Positions 1-6,031 of a stretch of DNA of 7,631 nt are shown here, in pieces. Position 1 is the stretch's first letter, and each line of letters opens with the position of its first letter. Below the pieces are notes generated by a model. It saw only the letters and a list, made by a program, of their open reading frames with translations. It made no database searches and had not been told where the DNA came from. This DNA comes from Methyloglobulus sp. (lineage in GTDB: Bacteria > Pseudomonadota > Gammaproteobacteria > Methylococcales > Methylomonadaceae), in the NCBI GenBank assembly GCA_013140405.1, contig JABFSV010000223.1:1-7631 (forward strand). The letters run 5' to 3'. A program made the translations under genes and the position numbers.

Positions 1-21
1 TTTAAATGTTTGTTTGAGCAT
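1..21 (-). CDS. Start of a gene running off the left edge (7 codons visible)
   Basis: On the minus strand an ATG at 21-19 opens the frame M-L-K-Q-T-F-K, which is still open at the window edge. It is preceded by a good Shine-Dalgarno sequence, AGGGAG, about six bases upstream. Nothing about function can be read from seven residues. The gene would be co-directional with the SulP gene, whose stop lies 223 bases upstream. The call rests only on the start codon, its ribosome binding site and the lack of a stop, so a chance match is possible. Confidence 0.45.
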
Positions 22-94
22 GGTTTTCTCCCTATTGACAGTGGATGTTGGGTACAGATGTAAGGTGTTTATTGCTGCTGTTCAGTAATTCGGT

Positions 95-236
95 AGTGGG
101 TTAAGCCTGTGATTTGACTGATGAGGAGGAGTGACAAACCTTACCCGCAGGGCATAAAAGGTTTGTCACTCCAAAATATACGAACTCACGGGTATGAAGC
201 CGACAAGTTCATCAAAAAGCACAGGCCTAACCCACT
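95..236. repeat. Nested inverted-repeat element downstream of the SulP gene
   Basis: The outer arms are AGTGGGTTAAGCCTGTG at 95-111 and CACAGGCCTAACCCACT at 220-236, 17 bases complementary except for one position that would be a G-U pair in RNA. Inside them lies a perfect 15-base inverted repeat, GGAGTGACAAACCTT at 128-142 and its complement at 158-172, with a 15-base loop. The 7-mer CAGTAAT occurs on both sides (83-89 and 237-243), five bases off on the left and immediately adjacent on the right. This resembles a small non-autonomous mobile or palindromic intergenic element. As RNA it would fold strongly just after the SulP stop codon and could act as a transcript end or 3' stabiliser. Neither strand shows the U-tract of a classical terminator. 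The rest of 22-244 holds nothing else recognisable. Confidence 0.6.
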
Positions 237-244
237 CAGTAATC

Positions 245-1972
245 TTAGCCCAATTCCTTAGCGGCATCTTCAGTCCGAAAAAACACTTTTCCGGGTTTGA
301 GCTGTTCAAGAAAATCTGTTTTCGCCAGTTTATCCAGCACCGGGCCTTTGGCTTCCGAAATATTCAGCGTTTTTCCTGATGCCTGTAAGTCATGGTTTAT
401 TGCTTCCAGGGCTTCTAAAGCGGTTGCGTCTATATCGCTGACTGAGGTAAAAATCAGTACGACATGCTTGATGTTTGGCTGCCGACTTAATTCATCGGCA
501 AGATAGTCTTCGACATAGCTGACATTAGCGAAGGTCAGGCTTTCGTCTATTCGCACCAATAACAAGTGATGCCAGGTTTCCACGGAATGGCGTTTGATAT
601 TGCGGAAATGTTCGGTTTGGGGTATCCGCCCAACGACTGCGATATGGGGTTGGCTGGTTTTGCGGAGTTGGCTTGTTAAAGTAAGGATAATTCCCAAGGT
701 AATGCCTTGCTCAATACCTAACGCCAAAACACCTAGCAAAGTCACCAATTCCGCAACGCCATCGCCGCGATCATAATTCAAGGTATGGAAGATGTGCCTA
801 ACGCGCACCAAACGGAAGACCGCCACGATAATGATGGCGGCTAACGCTGCCTTGGGGATGTTGGCAAACCATGCGCTGAAAAAGATGACGGAGAAACCGA
901 GAATGGTTGCCGCAATTAGCATTGCCATCTGCGTACGCGCACCTGCGGAGAAGTTAACCATCGTCCGGCTGAATCCGCCCGCAACTGCCATGCCACCGGA
1001 AACCGCAGTGACTAAATTGGCGACACCTAACGCTATCAATTCTTGGTTCGGGATTATTTTCTCCCCCCTGAGATTGGCAGTGACTTTAGCAATGGCAACA
1101 CTTTCTATGTAAGCAATCAGGGCAATAAAGGTAGCGCTTGGGAGTAAGGGCTGCCATTTGGTAATATCAATAAAATCAAGGCTAATTGCAGGGAATCCAG
1201 AAGGCACTTCGCCCACCATTGCGACTTTATAGCCTGAGTCTAAGTCAAAAAACGTGGTTGCGAAGGTGGCAAGGAAAACAGTCAATAAGGGGCCGCATTT
1301 GCTGATGGCAGTTATTAAAGTGAGTGGCAATGTGGTTTTTTTAAGTAACTTACTGAGCGGTTTCCCAAAAAATATGAGCAGACTAAGTGCCGACATCGAA
1401 AGAGCCAAGCTGGCTACATTAACGCCTTGCAAATAGTGCTGATAACATGCCTCATCAAAGCCGCATGACGGCGGCTTTAAGCCTGCTAACTGAGGTATTT
1501 GGCTGGCTATAATCAACAAGGCGGCACCACTGGTAAATCCCGCAAGTACCGGATGGCTGATAAAATTAACTAGATTGCCCATTCGCAATAGTGCCATCAT
1601 CAGCATGATAAGCCCGCTTTCAGCCGCTAGTATCAATGCGCTCTGTACGGGATTCCCCAAAGCGCTAACCTCTGGTGTTGCCAACGCGCTGGCAATCATA
1701 ATGGCAGCGATAGAAACTGGCCCTACGGATAAGGTACGGCTGGTACCGAGCAGGGCATAGATTGCAGTCGGCAGGATGCTGGCATACAAACCCATTTGAG
1801 GCGGCAACCCTGCCAGAATGGCGTACGCTATACCTTGCGGGACTAGCAAAATAGCGGTAATGATGCCTGCAAAGATGTCCCCATCAAAATCTCGACGCGT
1901 GTAGTTTTTTAGCCAATTTACAATTGGGAAAAAATCGGCCAGTTGCGAGTTGTCGGGTTGTTTATCGGGCAT
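245..1972 (-). CDS. SulP-family inorganic anion transporter with C-terminal STAS domain
   Basis: This 575-residue protein has the usual SulP length and architecture. The N-terminal signature at residues 28-66 (DFDGDIFAGIITA, then ILLVPQGIAYAILAGLPPQ and MGLYAS) is diagnostic, followed by about ten or more hydrophobic segments to about residue 430. The cytoplasmic tail (about 455-565) is a STAS domain with the typical SDIDATALEAL segment. Family members are inner-membrane carriers of sulfate, bicarbonate or other anions, and substrate cannot be read from sequence. The gene follows SQR and a persulfide dioxygenase on the same strand, so a sulfur oxyanion such as sulfate or sulfite is the natural inference; bicarbonate remains possible. 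The start is the first Met of the frame and precedes the signature. It has no convincing Shine-Dalgarno sequence, so translation may be weak. A 190-base gap with a stem-loop separates it from SQR. Confidence 0.93.
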   Translation of the reverse strand: MPDKQPDNSQLADFFPIVNWLKNYTRRDFDGDIFAGIITAILLVPQGIAYAILAGLPPQMGLYASILPTAIYALLGTSRTLSVGPVSIAAIMIASALATPEVSALGNPVQSALILAAESGLIMLMMALLRMGNLVNFISHPVLAGFTSGAALLIIASQIPQLAGLKPPSCGFDEACYQHYLQGVNVASLALSMSALSLLIFFGKPLSKLLKKTTLPLTLITAISKCGPLLTVFLATFATTFFDLDSGYKVAMVGEVPSGFPAISLDFIDITKWQPLLPSATFIALIAYIESVAIAKVTANLRGEKIIPNQELIALGVANLVTAVSGGMAVAGGFSRTMVNFSAGARTQMAMLIAATILGFSVIFFSAWFANIPKAALAAIIIVAVFRLVRVRHIFHTLNYDRGDGVAELVTLLGVLALGIEQGITLGIILTLTSQLRKTSQPHIAVVGRIPQTEHFRNIKRHSVETWHHLLLVRIDESLTFANVSYVEDYLADELSRQPNIKHVVLIFTSVSDIDATALEALEAINHDLQASGKTLNISEAKGPVLDKLAKTDFLEQLKPGKVFFRTEDAAKELG

Positions 1973-1983
1973 TGCGGTTAGTA

Positions 1984-2004
1984 GTTTCTGGTTTCTGGTT
2001 TCTA
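1984..2004. repeat. Three tandem 7-base units in the SulP leader
   Basis: GTTTCTG, GTTTCTG and GTTTCTA lie head to tail, 11 bases upstream of the SulP start codon on the minus strand, where they read as AGAAACC-type units. They occupy the place where a ribosome binding site would be expected and provide none. Three copies of seven bases could vary by slippage, but this is too short to claim phase variation. Confidence 0.45.
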
Positions 2005-2079
2005 TGTTTTGGCACAGAAAAATTTAAAATTTGCTGGGCGAAAATGTTCGGAATATCAGGAATTAAACGAACAAAGTTG

Positions 2080-2134
2080 GTGAATTAGCGTGTCCTGGAT
2101 GTTTGCAAAAAAATATCAGGCTACGCTAATCCAC
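2080..2134. repeat. Imperfect stem-loop between SQR and SulP genes
   Basis: Positions 2080-2097 pair with 2117-2134: 15 of 18 positions are Watson-Crick, one is a wobble and the loop is 19 bases. The arms carry ATTAGCGT and ACGCTAAT, a pattern like the short GGATTAGCG/CGCTAATCC palindromes scattered between genes in many Proteobacteria. It lies about 30 bases past the SQR stop on the minus strand. The run of U in that transcript falls in the loop rather than after the stem, so it is not a classical intrinsic terminator. It may still attenuate transcription or protect the 3' end. Confidence 0.5.
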
Positions 2135-2162
2135 TTGTTAAATAAGGCGGATTATCTAACGC

Positions 2163-3416
2163 CTATTCTTCTTTCATAAATTTTTTGGCATACGATTCCA
2201 AATGAGGAATATCTATTCGGTAGCCCTTTATCATTAAACTCCAGTATAACCAAGGGAAGCCGATGGTTTTGCCTATCCACCAGATAAAGCGGTTTTCGCG
2301 TGGGTCGAGCAGGGGGAATGACGGCGTTACTTTGCCGCCATAAGCAAATTCGGCCAGCATGACGGTATTGAGAGATGTGGTCAATGGGCAAGAGCCGTAG
2401 CCGTCGTATTTTTCTTCAACAGGCTTTGAGTTCATCAGGTTAAGGATGTTATCCACCAAGATAGGCACTTGTTTACGTACTGCAGCGGCAGTTTTGGCGT
2501 TGGGTGTTGAGGTGGCATCGCCCAATCCGAAAATATTAGGGTACTTATTGTGTTGCAAGGTTTTCTCATGCACATCAACCCAACCGGCAGCATTCGCTAA
2601 TGGGCTTTGTTTGATGAAATCCGGTGCGCTTTGTGGCGGGGTAACGTGAATCATGTCGAATGATTTGCTGACAGTTGTCTTTTTACCTTCACTGTCGGTG
2701 ACTTCAAAAGTGGCTGTTTTTGCTTCACCGTCAACGGCTATCAGATTGCTGCTAAAGTTGGTTTTAATGCCATAACTGGCGACCACTTTAGAGAGTGCTT
2801 TGGCAAAAAAAGGTATGCCGAACATAGCTGGGCCGGCATTACAGAATTCAATGTTGAACTTATCTAGGATACCTCTTTTGCGAAAGCGGTCGGCAGCAAG
2901 ATACATGATCTTTTGCGGTGCTCCGGCACATTTGATGGGCATGGGCGGCTGGGTGAACAAGGCCGTACCGGATTGCATCGCCTGGATGGTTGTCCATGTG
3001 TATTCAACGTGATCGACCGAGTAATTGCTGCACACATTATTTTTGCCCAGCGTTTCCTTCAAGCCACTGATTTTACCCCAATCCAGTTGTAGGCCTGGGC
3101 AGACGACCAAGAAGTCGTAAGTCACTTTATTGCCGGAACGCAGGGTTACGCTATTCGCGTCTGGCTGAAAAGTTTCTGCATATTCCTTAATCCAGGTGAC
3201 ACTGGGATGGATCAAATCCTTTTCATTTCGGGTGGCTTGCTTCAGCGTGTAAGCGCCGCCGCCAATGATCGTGAAGCCAGGCTGGTAATAGTGTTTTTCG
3301 GCCGGCTCGATCAAACCTATTGCAATAGATGGGTTTTGGCGGCGCATATTGTTGGCGACTGAAACGCCAGCAGCGCCGCCGCCGACGATTAATAGGGTAT
3401 GGTGTTGATCTGACAT
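2163..3416 (-). CDS. sqr: Type II sulfide:quinone oxidoreductase
   Basis: The 417-residue flavoprotein is predicted to oxidise H2S at the membrane, pass two electrons to quinone and hand the sulfane sulfur to a thiol acceptor such as glutathione. The FAD-binding Rossmann motif is at residues 11-17 (VGGGAAG). The second dinucleotide-fold motif, FGLGD, is at 296-300. The block PIKCAGAPQKIMYLA at 160-174, with Cys163, and the segment HVTPPQSAPD followed by AAGWVDV are hallmarks of the mitochondrial SQOR-like, type II group. Cys343 in GSCPL is the likely partner for the redox pair; Cys129 is a further cysteine. The C-terminal hydrophobic, aromatic stretch at 377-398 fits monotopic membrane attachment. 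The start has a strong Shine-Dalgarno sequence, GGAGG, four bases upstream. The gene lies 169 bases after the dioxygenase-rhodanese fusion on the same strand, the common partner for this enzyme. The alternative, a generic FAD-dependent oxidoreductase, is unlikely given the CAGAPQK block. Confidence 0.92.
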   Translation of the reverse strand: MSDQHHTLLIVGGGAAGVSVANNMRRQNPSIAIGLIEPAEKHYYQPGFTIIGGGAYTLKQATRNEKDLIHPSVTWIKEYAETFQPDANSVTLRSGNKVTYDFLVVCPGLQLDWGKISGLKETLGKNNVCSNYSVDHVEYTWTTIQAMQSGTALFTQPPMPIKCAGAPQKIMYLAADRFRKRGILDKFNIEFCNAGPAMFGIPFFAKALSKVVASYGIKTNFSSNLIAVDGEAKTATFEVTDSEGKKTTVSKSFDMIHVTPPQSAPDFIKQSPLANAAGWVDVHEKTLQHNKYPNIFGLGDATSTPNAKTAAAVRKQVPILVDNILNLMNSKPVEEKYDGYGSCPLTTSLNTVMLAEFAYGGKVTPSFPLLDPRENRFIWWIGKTIGFPWLYWSLMIKGYRIDIPHLESYAKKFMKEE

Positions 3417-3460
3417 GATTCCTCCAAGGATGTAATTATTGTTTTAATTTTCATTGTTTA

Positions 3461-3466
3461 ATTATA
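3461..3466 (-). promoter_or_regulatory. Possible -10 element for sqr
   Basis: The minus strand reads a perfect TATAAT 44 bases before the sqr start codon. No good -35 hexamer sits 16-18 bases upstream, and no GG-N10-GC sigma-54 pattern was found in this gap. If it is a promoter it is either activator-dependent or weak, and sqr may also be read from the upstream dioxygenase promoter. Confidence 0.35.
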
Positions 3467-3497
3467 GCTTTGATATGTTTTCGCACTAAGTAGGCGC

Positions 3498-3535
3498 AGG
3501 GCTTGACCGTCATAACGCTAACATTTTCAAGCCCT
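3498..3535. terminator. Stem-loop between the dioxygenase and sqr genes
   Basis: AGGGCTTGA at 3498-3506 and TCAAGCCCT at 3527-3535 form a perfect 9-base stem with a 20-base loop. On the plus strand it is followed by a short T run, giving an intrinsic-terminator shape. The genes on both sides are on the minus strand, where no U-tract follows. For the sulfide genes it is therefore more likely a processing or attenuation hairpin than a full stop. Confidence 0.4.
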
Positions 3536-3544
3536 TTTTCACCT

Positions 3545-3571
3545 AAAATTTGTCGGGAGTCAACAAATTTT
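3545..3571 (-). terminator. AT-rich hairpin just after the dioxygenase-rhodanese gene
   Basis: AAAATTTGT at 3545-3553 and ACAAATTTT at 3563-3571 form a perfect 9-base stem with a 9-base loop, 14 bases beyond the stop codon. Reading leftward, the stem ends in UUUU, so it could be a weak intrinsic terminator, but most pairs are A-U. Partial read-through into sqr is plausible. Confidence 0.4.
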
Positions 3572-3585
3572 CAATAATGTTATAT

Positions 3586-4725
3586 CTAAGCCGTTTTTTG
3601 CCAACCTTCATAACCGCCAGCAATAGAAACCACATTGGTATAACCCAAGGCTTTCATGTTGACGGCTGCCATTGATGCGCGTCCGCCGGTGCGGCAATAG
3701 ATGATGACTGGTTTGGCCTTGTCGGCCAATTCAGGCACTGTACCAATTTTGAATTCTAGGACGCCGCGTGGTAGTAAGATAGCATTGTCGATGTGGCCTG
3801 CGGCGTACTCGCTTTCTTCACGGACATCAACAAGTGCAATGTCGCTTTCAGCCAACAATTGCTTTGCCTTGTCCACCGTGACCTCGGTAATCTGCTGTTT
3901 TGCTGCCGCCACCATATCTTGCACCGTTATACCGCTTGATTTTGGCATATCGCCGCCGCAGTTTACGGTTGGTTCATCTCCAGTTTTGGCATTTTCCCGA
4001 ACCCGTTCCCTATGGGCAACAGCATCCTGACGTTCATTTTCTTCCAGGCCGCAATAACGGTTGGCAGGCACGGCTTCGTCGATCAGCTTTGGTTTCGGTA
4101 GATTAAGATTATTCATGATGGTTATGAATTCTTCCCGTGTTTTACCTGCCAGCCTGGGGTTGGTGGTTCTTTCCTGCATGATATTGCTGACCCAGCGTTG
4201 TTGATAATCATGGCCTGGATAAACCAATGTATCATCAGGCAAGGTGAACAGGCGTTGGGTGATACAGTCGTAAAGCGCCCCGGCATCGCCACCTTGGAAA
4301 TCAGTACGCCCACAGCCGCCAATAAACAAGGAATCCCCCGTAAACACGCGGTCACGCCACAAAAACGAAATGCTGCCTTTGGTGTGTCCAGGGGTGGCGA
4401 TGACCTTGATGTGTTCGCCGTTAGCGAAAGAAAACACATCGCCATCTTTAATCTGGATATCCGCTGTTTCTGCACCGCATAAGGCGCTGACTCCTGTTTC
4501 TGCGCCCAATTTTTTCCGTAACAAGCCGCCGGCGGTGATGTGGTCGGCATGGACATGAGTTTCCAGTGAATATTTCAGTTGTAGGCCATGTTCTGCCAGC
4601 AAAGCCAGGTAATTGTCGATATGTGTGTTGACTGGATCAATCAAGACCGCTTCTTTATTGACAGGGTCGGCAATCAGGTAAGTGTAAGTCCAGGTTTCTT
4701 GGTCGAATAATTGTTTGAATAGCAT
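3586..4725 (-). CDS. Persulfide dioxygenase-rhodanese fusion (ETHE1-like)
   Basis: The 379-residue protein joins two enzymes. Residues 1 to about 245 are an ETHE1-type metallo-beta-lactamase-fold dioxygenase: THVHADH at 56-62, TPGHT at 111-115 (His114) and TGDSLF at 129-134 (Asp131). His57, His114 and Asp131 correspond to the mononuclear iron ligands of this family. GCGRTDFQGGDA at 138-149 and YPGHDY at 169-174 are also typical of persulfide dioxygenases. A linker at about 246-280 leads to a rhodanese domain (about 281-379) with the active-site loop CRTGGR at 344-349, Cys344 being catalytic. Such fusions oxidise glutathione persulfide to sulfite and can exchange sulfur between persulfide, sulfite and thiosulfate. 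It is the first gene of the sulfide block, upstream of sqr, behind a sigma-54-type promoter. The start has GGAG seven to eight bases upstream. Names in use include pdo, blh and prf, so no symbol is assigned. Confidence 0.93.
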   Translation of the reverse strand: MLFKQLFDQETWTYTYLIADPVNKEAVLIDPVNTHIDNYLALLAEHGLQLKYSLETHVHADHITAGGLLRKKLGAETGVSALCGAETADIQIKDGDVFSFANGEHIKVIATPGHTKGSISFLWRDRVFTGDSLFIGGCGRTDFQGGDAGALYDCITQRLFTLPDDTLVYPGHDYQQRWVSNIMQERTTNPRLAGKTREEFITIMNNLNLPKPKLIDEAVPANRYCGLEENERQDAVAHRERVRENAKTGDEPTVNCGGDMPKSSGITVQDMVAAAKQQITEVTVDKAKQLLAESDIALVDVREESEYAAGHIDNAILLPRGVLEFKIGTVPELADKAKPVIIYCRTGGRASMAAVNMKALGYTNVVSIAGGYEGWQKTA

Positions 4726-4769
4726 GATGTCTCTCCGGTAGTTAGCAAAGCTGATTACGTTTATACTAA

Positions 4770-4785
4770 AGCAATGACTATGCCA
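4770..4785 (-). promoter_or_regulatory. Sigma-54 (-24/-12) promoter of the persulfide dioxygenase gene
   Basis: The minus strand reads TGGCATAGTCATTGCT, which matches the consensus TGGCAYRN4TTGCW at every defined position. GG is at 4784-4783 and GC at 4772-4771, exactly ten bases apart. Transcription would start near 4760, leaving a leader of about 35 bases before the ATG at 4725. Sigma-54 promoters need an enhancer-binding activator; candidate activator sites lie at 4871-4924. Persulfide-responsive sigma-54 activators of the FisR type control pdo and sqr in other Proteobacteria, which fits this site. The regulator gene is not in the window. Confidence 0.8.
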
Positions 4786-4807
4786 AAATATATGTTTAAT
4801 ATAACTT

Positions 4808-4819
4808 ATTGATACATAA
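4808..4819. repeat. Extra half-site ATTGATACATAA
   Basis: The 12-mer ATTGATACATAA occurs here and again at 4877-4888 inside the first palindromic operator. It lies about 25 bases upstream of the -24 element, so it may be a degenerate half of the activator site or a by-product of AT-rich sequence. Confidence 0.3.
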
Positions 4820-4870
4820 TAATTTTATATTCTTATAGAGCATTTCTGTTGATTTTTTGTTGCATATAAA

Positions 4871-4924
4871 TGTTTCATTGATACATAAGCTGTTTCATTG
4901 TTACAGGATGAAACAAATGAAACA
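4871..4924. promoter_or_regulatory. Cluster of TGTTTCAT operator repeats, likely enhancer for the sigma-54 promoter
   Basis: TGTTTCATTGATACA (4871-4885) and TGTTTCATTGTTACA (4891-4905) both fit the palindrome TGTNNCANTGNNACA and start exactly 20 bases apart, about two helical turns. Two inverted copies of the half-site, ATGAAACA, follow at 4908-4915 and 4917-4924. The tandem palindromes lie about 110-150 bases upstream of the predicted sigma-54 start, the usual position for an enhancer-binding activator. A FisR/NtrC-family protein is inferred. The cluster could also serve the rightward gene, but the repeat element at 4940-5179 lies between them. Confidence 0.65.
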
Positions 4925-4939
4925 GGTTTTTAATAGTTG

Positions 4940-5179
4940 AGGAAACTCTGAACAAGTTGACTCCATTCATGGTTCGACGACCGAAGGAAGTGCCTGTGGT
5001 GCAAGCTCACCATTTATAACCTAAAGGTCACAAGTGTCCTTTGGGTACGAACGGAATCAACATAAACCGTTCGTCCTCGACTGCATGGATGCAGGAGGTA
5101 GGGCGCCGACATTAGGCGCTTTAGGCGACGCATGGAGCAGTTGCCGAGAGCTTGTCGAAGGACTTGTTCAAAATTTCCT
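4940..5179. mobile_element. MITE-like element, about 240 bases, with 18-base terminal inverted repeats
   Basis: The left end AGGAAACTCTGAACAAGT (4940-4957) and the right end ACTTGTTCAAAATTTCCT (5162-5179) are inverted repeats matching at 16 of 18 positions. The interior is built of smaller palindromes: ACGAACGG at 5047-5054 with CCGTTCGT at 5067-5074, and CTGCAT/ATGCAG at 5081-5094. A GTTCGACGACCGAAGG segment near the left end is roughly mirrored by AGCTTGTCGAAGG near the right end. No transposase is encoded. A 60-codon open frame at 5034-5216 runs across the right end and is most likely not a gene. No clear target-site duplication was found. The mosaic of nested palindromes looks like composite intergenic repeats that insert into one another. 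Confidence 0.6.
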
Positions 5180-5197
5180 TAGGCATTCTCGACCAAT

Positions 5198-5225
5198 CCG
5201 TCATTTCTGCAAGTAATAATGACGG
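5198..5225. repeat. Short hairpin at the right flank of the MITE-like element
   Basis: CCGTCATT at 5198-5205 and AATGACGG at 5218-5225 form a perfect 8-base stem with a 12-base loop. It resembles the CCGTCATT/AATGACGG palindromes common between genes in Gammaproteobacteria. It lies just upstream of the likely promoter of the DUF599 gene, so it may also insulate that promoter. Confidence 0.45.
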
Positions 5226-5228
5226 GGA

Positions 5229-5258
5229 TTAACTTGTTACGGGTTTGGTTCTTATAAT
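5229..5258 (+). promoter_or_regulatory. Likely sigma-70 promoter of the DUF599 gene
   Basis: A perfect TATAAT at 5253-5258 is preceded by TTAACT at 5229-5234, four of six matches to TTGACA with an 18-base spacer. The leader to the start codon would be about 80 bases. It is the best candidate upstream of the gene, but it is unproven. Confidence 0.4.
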
Positions 5259-5346
5259 GAAGCTAAATTTTAAAGTCGTGCCAGACTTTTGTGTTTTACT
5301 TTTATCGCTTGAGCAATCATTGGACAATAGATAAGGAGATAGGATT

Positions 5347-5988
5347 ATGTCGTACGATATGGGGGCGTTTGCGGTTAGTTGTCTGTTGGTCTTGATTTAT
5401 TACTCGTGCTTAGGTCGGCGTAGTCGCCGTGAGCCTAATTCGAGTGTGTATGCACTCAATGTGAGGGTTCGGGAACAATGGATAGATATGGTAATGAGGA
5501 AAGGTAATATGGAGATTCTAGCTGTCCAAACCTTACGCAATTCAGTCATGGCCGCCAGCTTTATGGCTTCGACCTCGATTTTGTTGATAATCGGCACTTT
5601 AAACATCAGCGAAAAAATAGGGCAATGGGCGCTCGATTGGCATCCCTATGGCTTGGCCCACACTTTTTCCACGGAATTATGGCAAATAAAACTGGGGCTG
5701 TTGTTGCTAAATTTTTTTATTGCCTTTTTCTGTTTTTCTATGGCGATACGCTTCTACAATCACGTCGGTTATATGATTAATTTGCATACTGACGTATCAG
5801 CGAACGGTGACTTGTATAAACAAAACTGCGCCTATTTAAACAGGGCTGGAAATTATTATACATTTGGCACTCGAACTTTCTTTTTTAGCTTGCCGATCAT
5901 ATTGTGGTTTCTTGGCCCCTATTTTTTGGTCTTGGCAACGCTGGCGTTGATAGCTGGGCTTTCTATGCTGGATAAGGTGCCAAGCTGA
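5347..5988 (+). CDS. DUF599 family integral membrane protein
   Basis: The 213-residue protein has membrane segments at about 6-22, 66-85, 115-135 and 177-206. It carries the landmarks of the DUF599 family: a short basic cytoplasmic patch after the first segment (RRSRREP), a conserved LRN near residue 64, and GTRTFFFSLPIILWFLGP at 174-191. The family has no established biochemical function, and none is claimed here. Length is normal and the frame is intact. The start has AAGGAG eight bases upstream. It is a single gene: divergent from the dioxygenase gene across a 621-base regulatory and repeat region, and convergent with psiE, with only 43 bases between their stops. No terminator is evident in that gap. 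Its link with the sulfide genes, if any, is positional. Confidence 0.85.
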   Translation: MSYDMGAFAVSCLLVLIYYSCLGRRSRREPNSSVYALNVRVREQWIDMVMRKGNMEILAVQTLRNSVMAASFMASTSILLIIGTLNISEKIGQWALDWHPYGLAHTFSTELWQIKLGLLLLNFFIAFFCFSMAIRFYNHVGYMINLHTDVSANGDLYKQNCAYLNRAGNYYTFGTRTFFFSLPIILWFLGPYFLVLATLALIAGLSMLDKVPS

Positions 5989-6031
5989 GCGTTTTAGGCA
6001 GAAACCACTGGATCGATAAAAATCAGCTCTC

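Noticed and set aside
792..1112. Rightward 106-codon open frame opposite the SulP gene
   Set aside because: It is antisense to a well-supported transporter; its Ala- and Met-rich composition mirrors the transmembrane codons of the true gene.
3417..3585. A second sigma-54 promoter in front of sqr
   Set aside because: No GG-N10-GC pattern resembling -24/-12 was found on the minus strand in this gap.
3701..4030. Rightward 109-codon open frame opposite the rhodanese domain
   Set aside because: It is antisense to the conserved CRTGGR region, with low-complexity Ser/Thr composition and no supported start.
4122..4556. Leftward 144-codon open frame within the dioxygenase gene
   Set aside because: It overlaps the clearly conserved metallo-beta-lactamase domain in another frame and has no family-like features.
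4871..4924. CRISPR-like array
   Set aside because: The repeats are only 8-15 bases, too few and too closely spaced, and partly inverted; they fit an operator cluster.
5034..5216. Rightward open frame of 60 codons inside the intergenic region
   Set aside because: It runs through the MITE-like element and its right end, has no ribosome binding site, and its codons come from nested palindromes.
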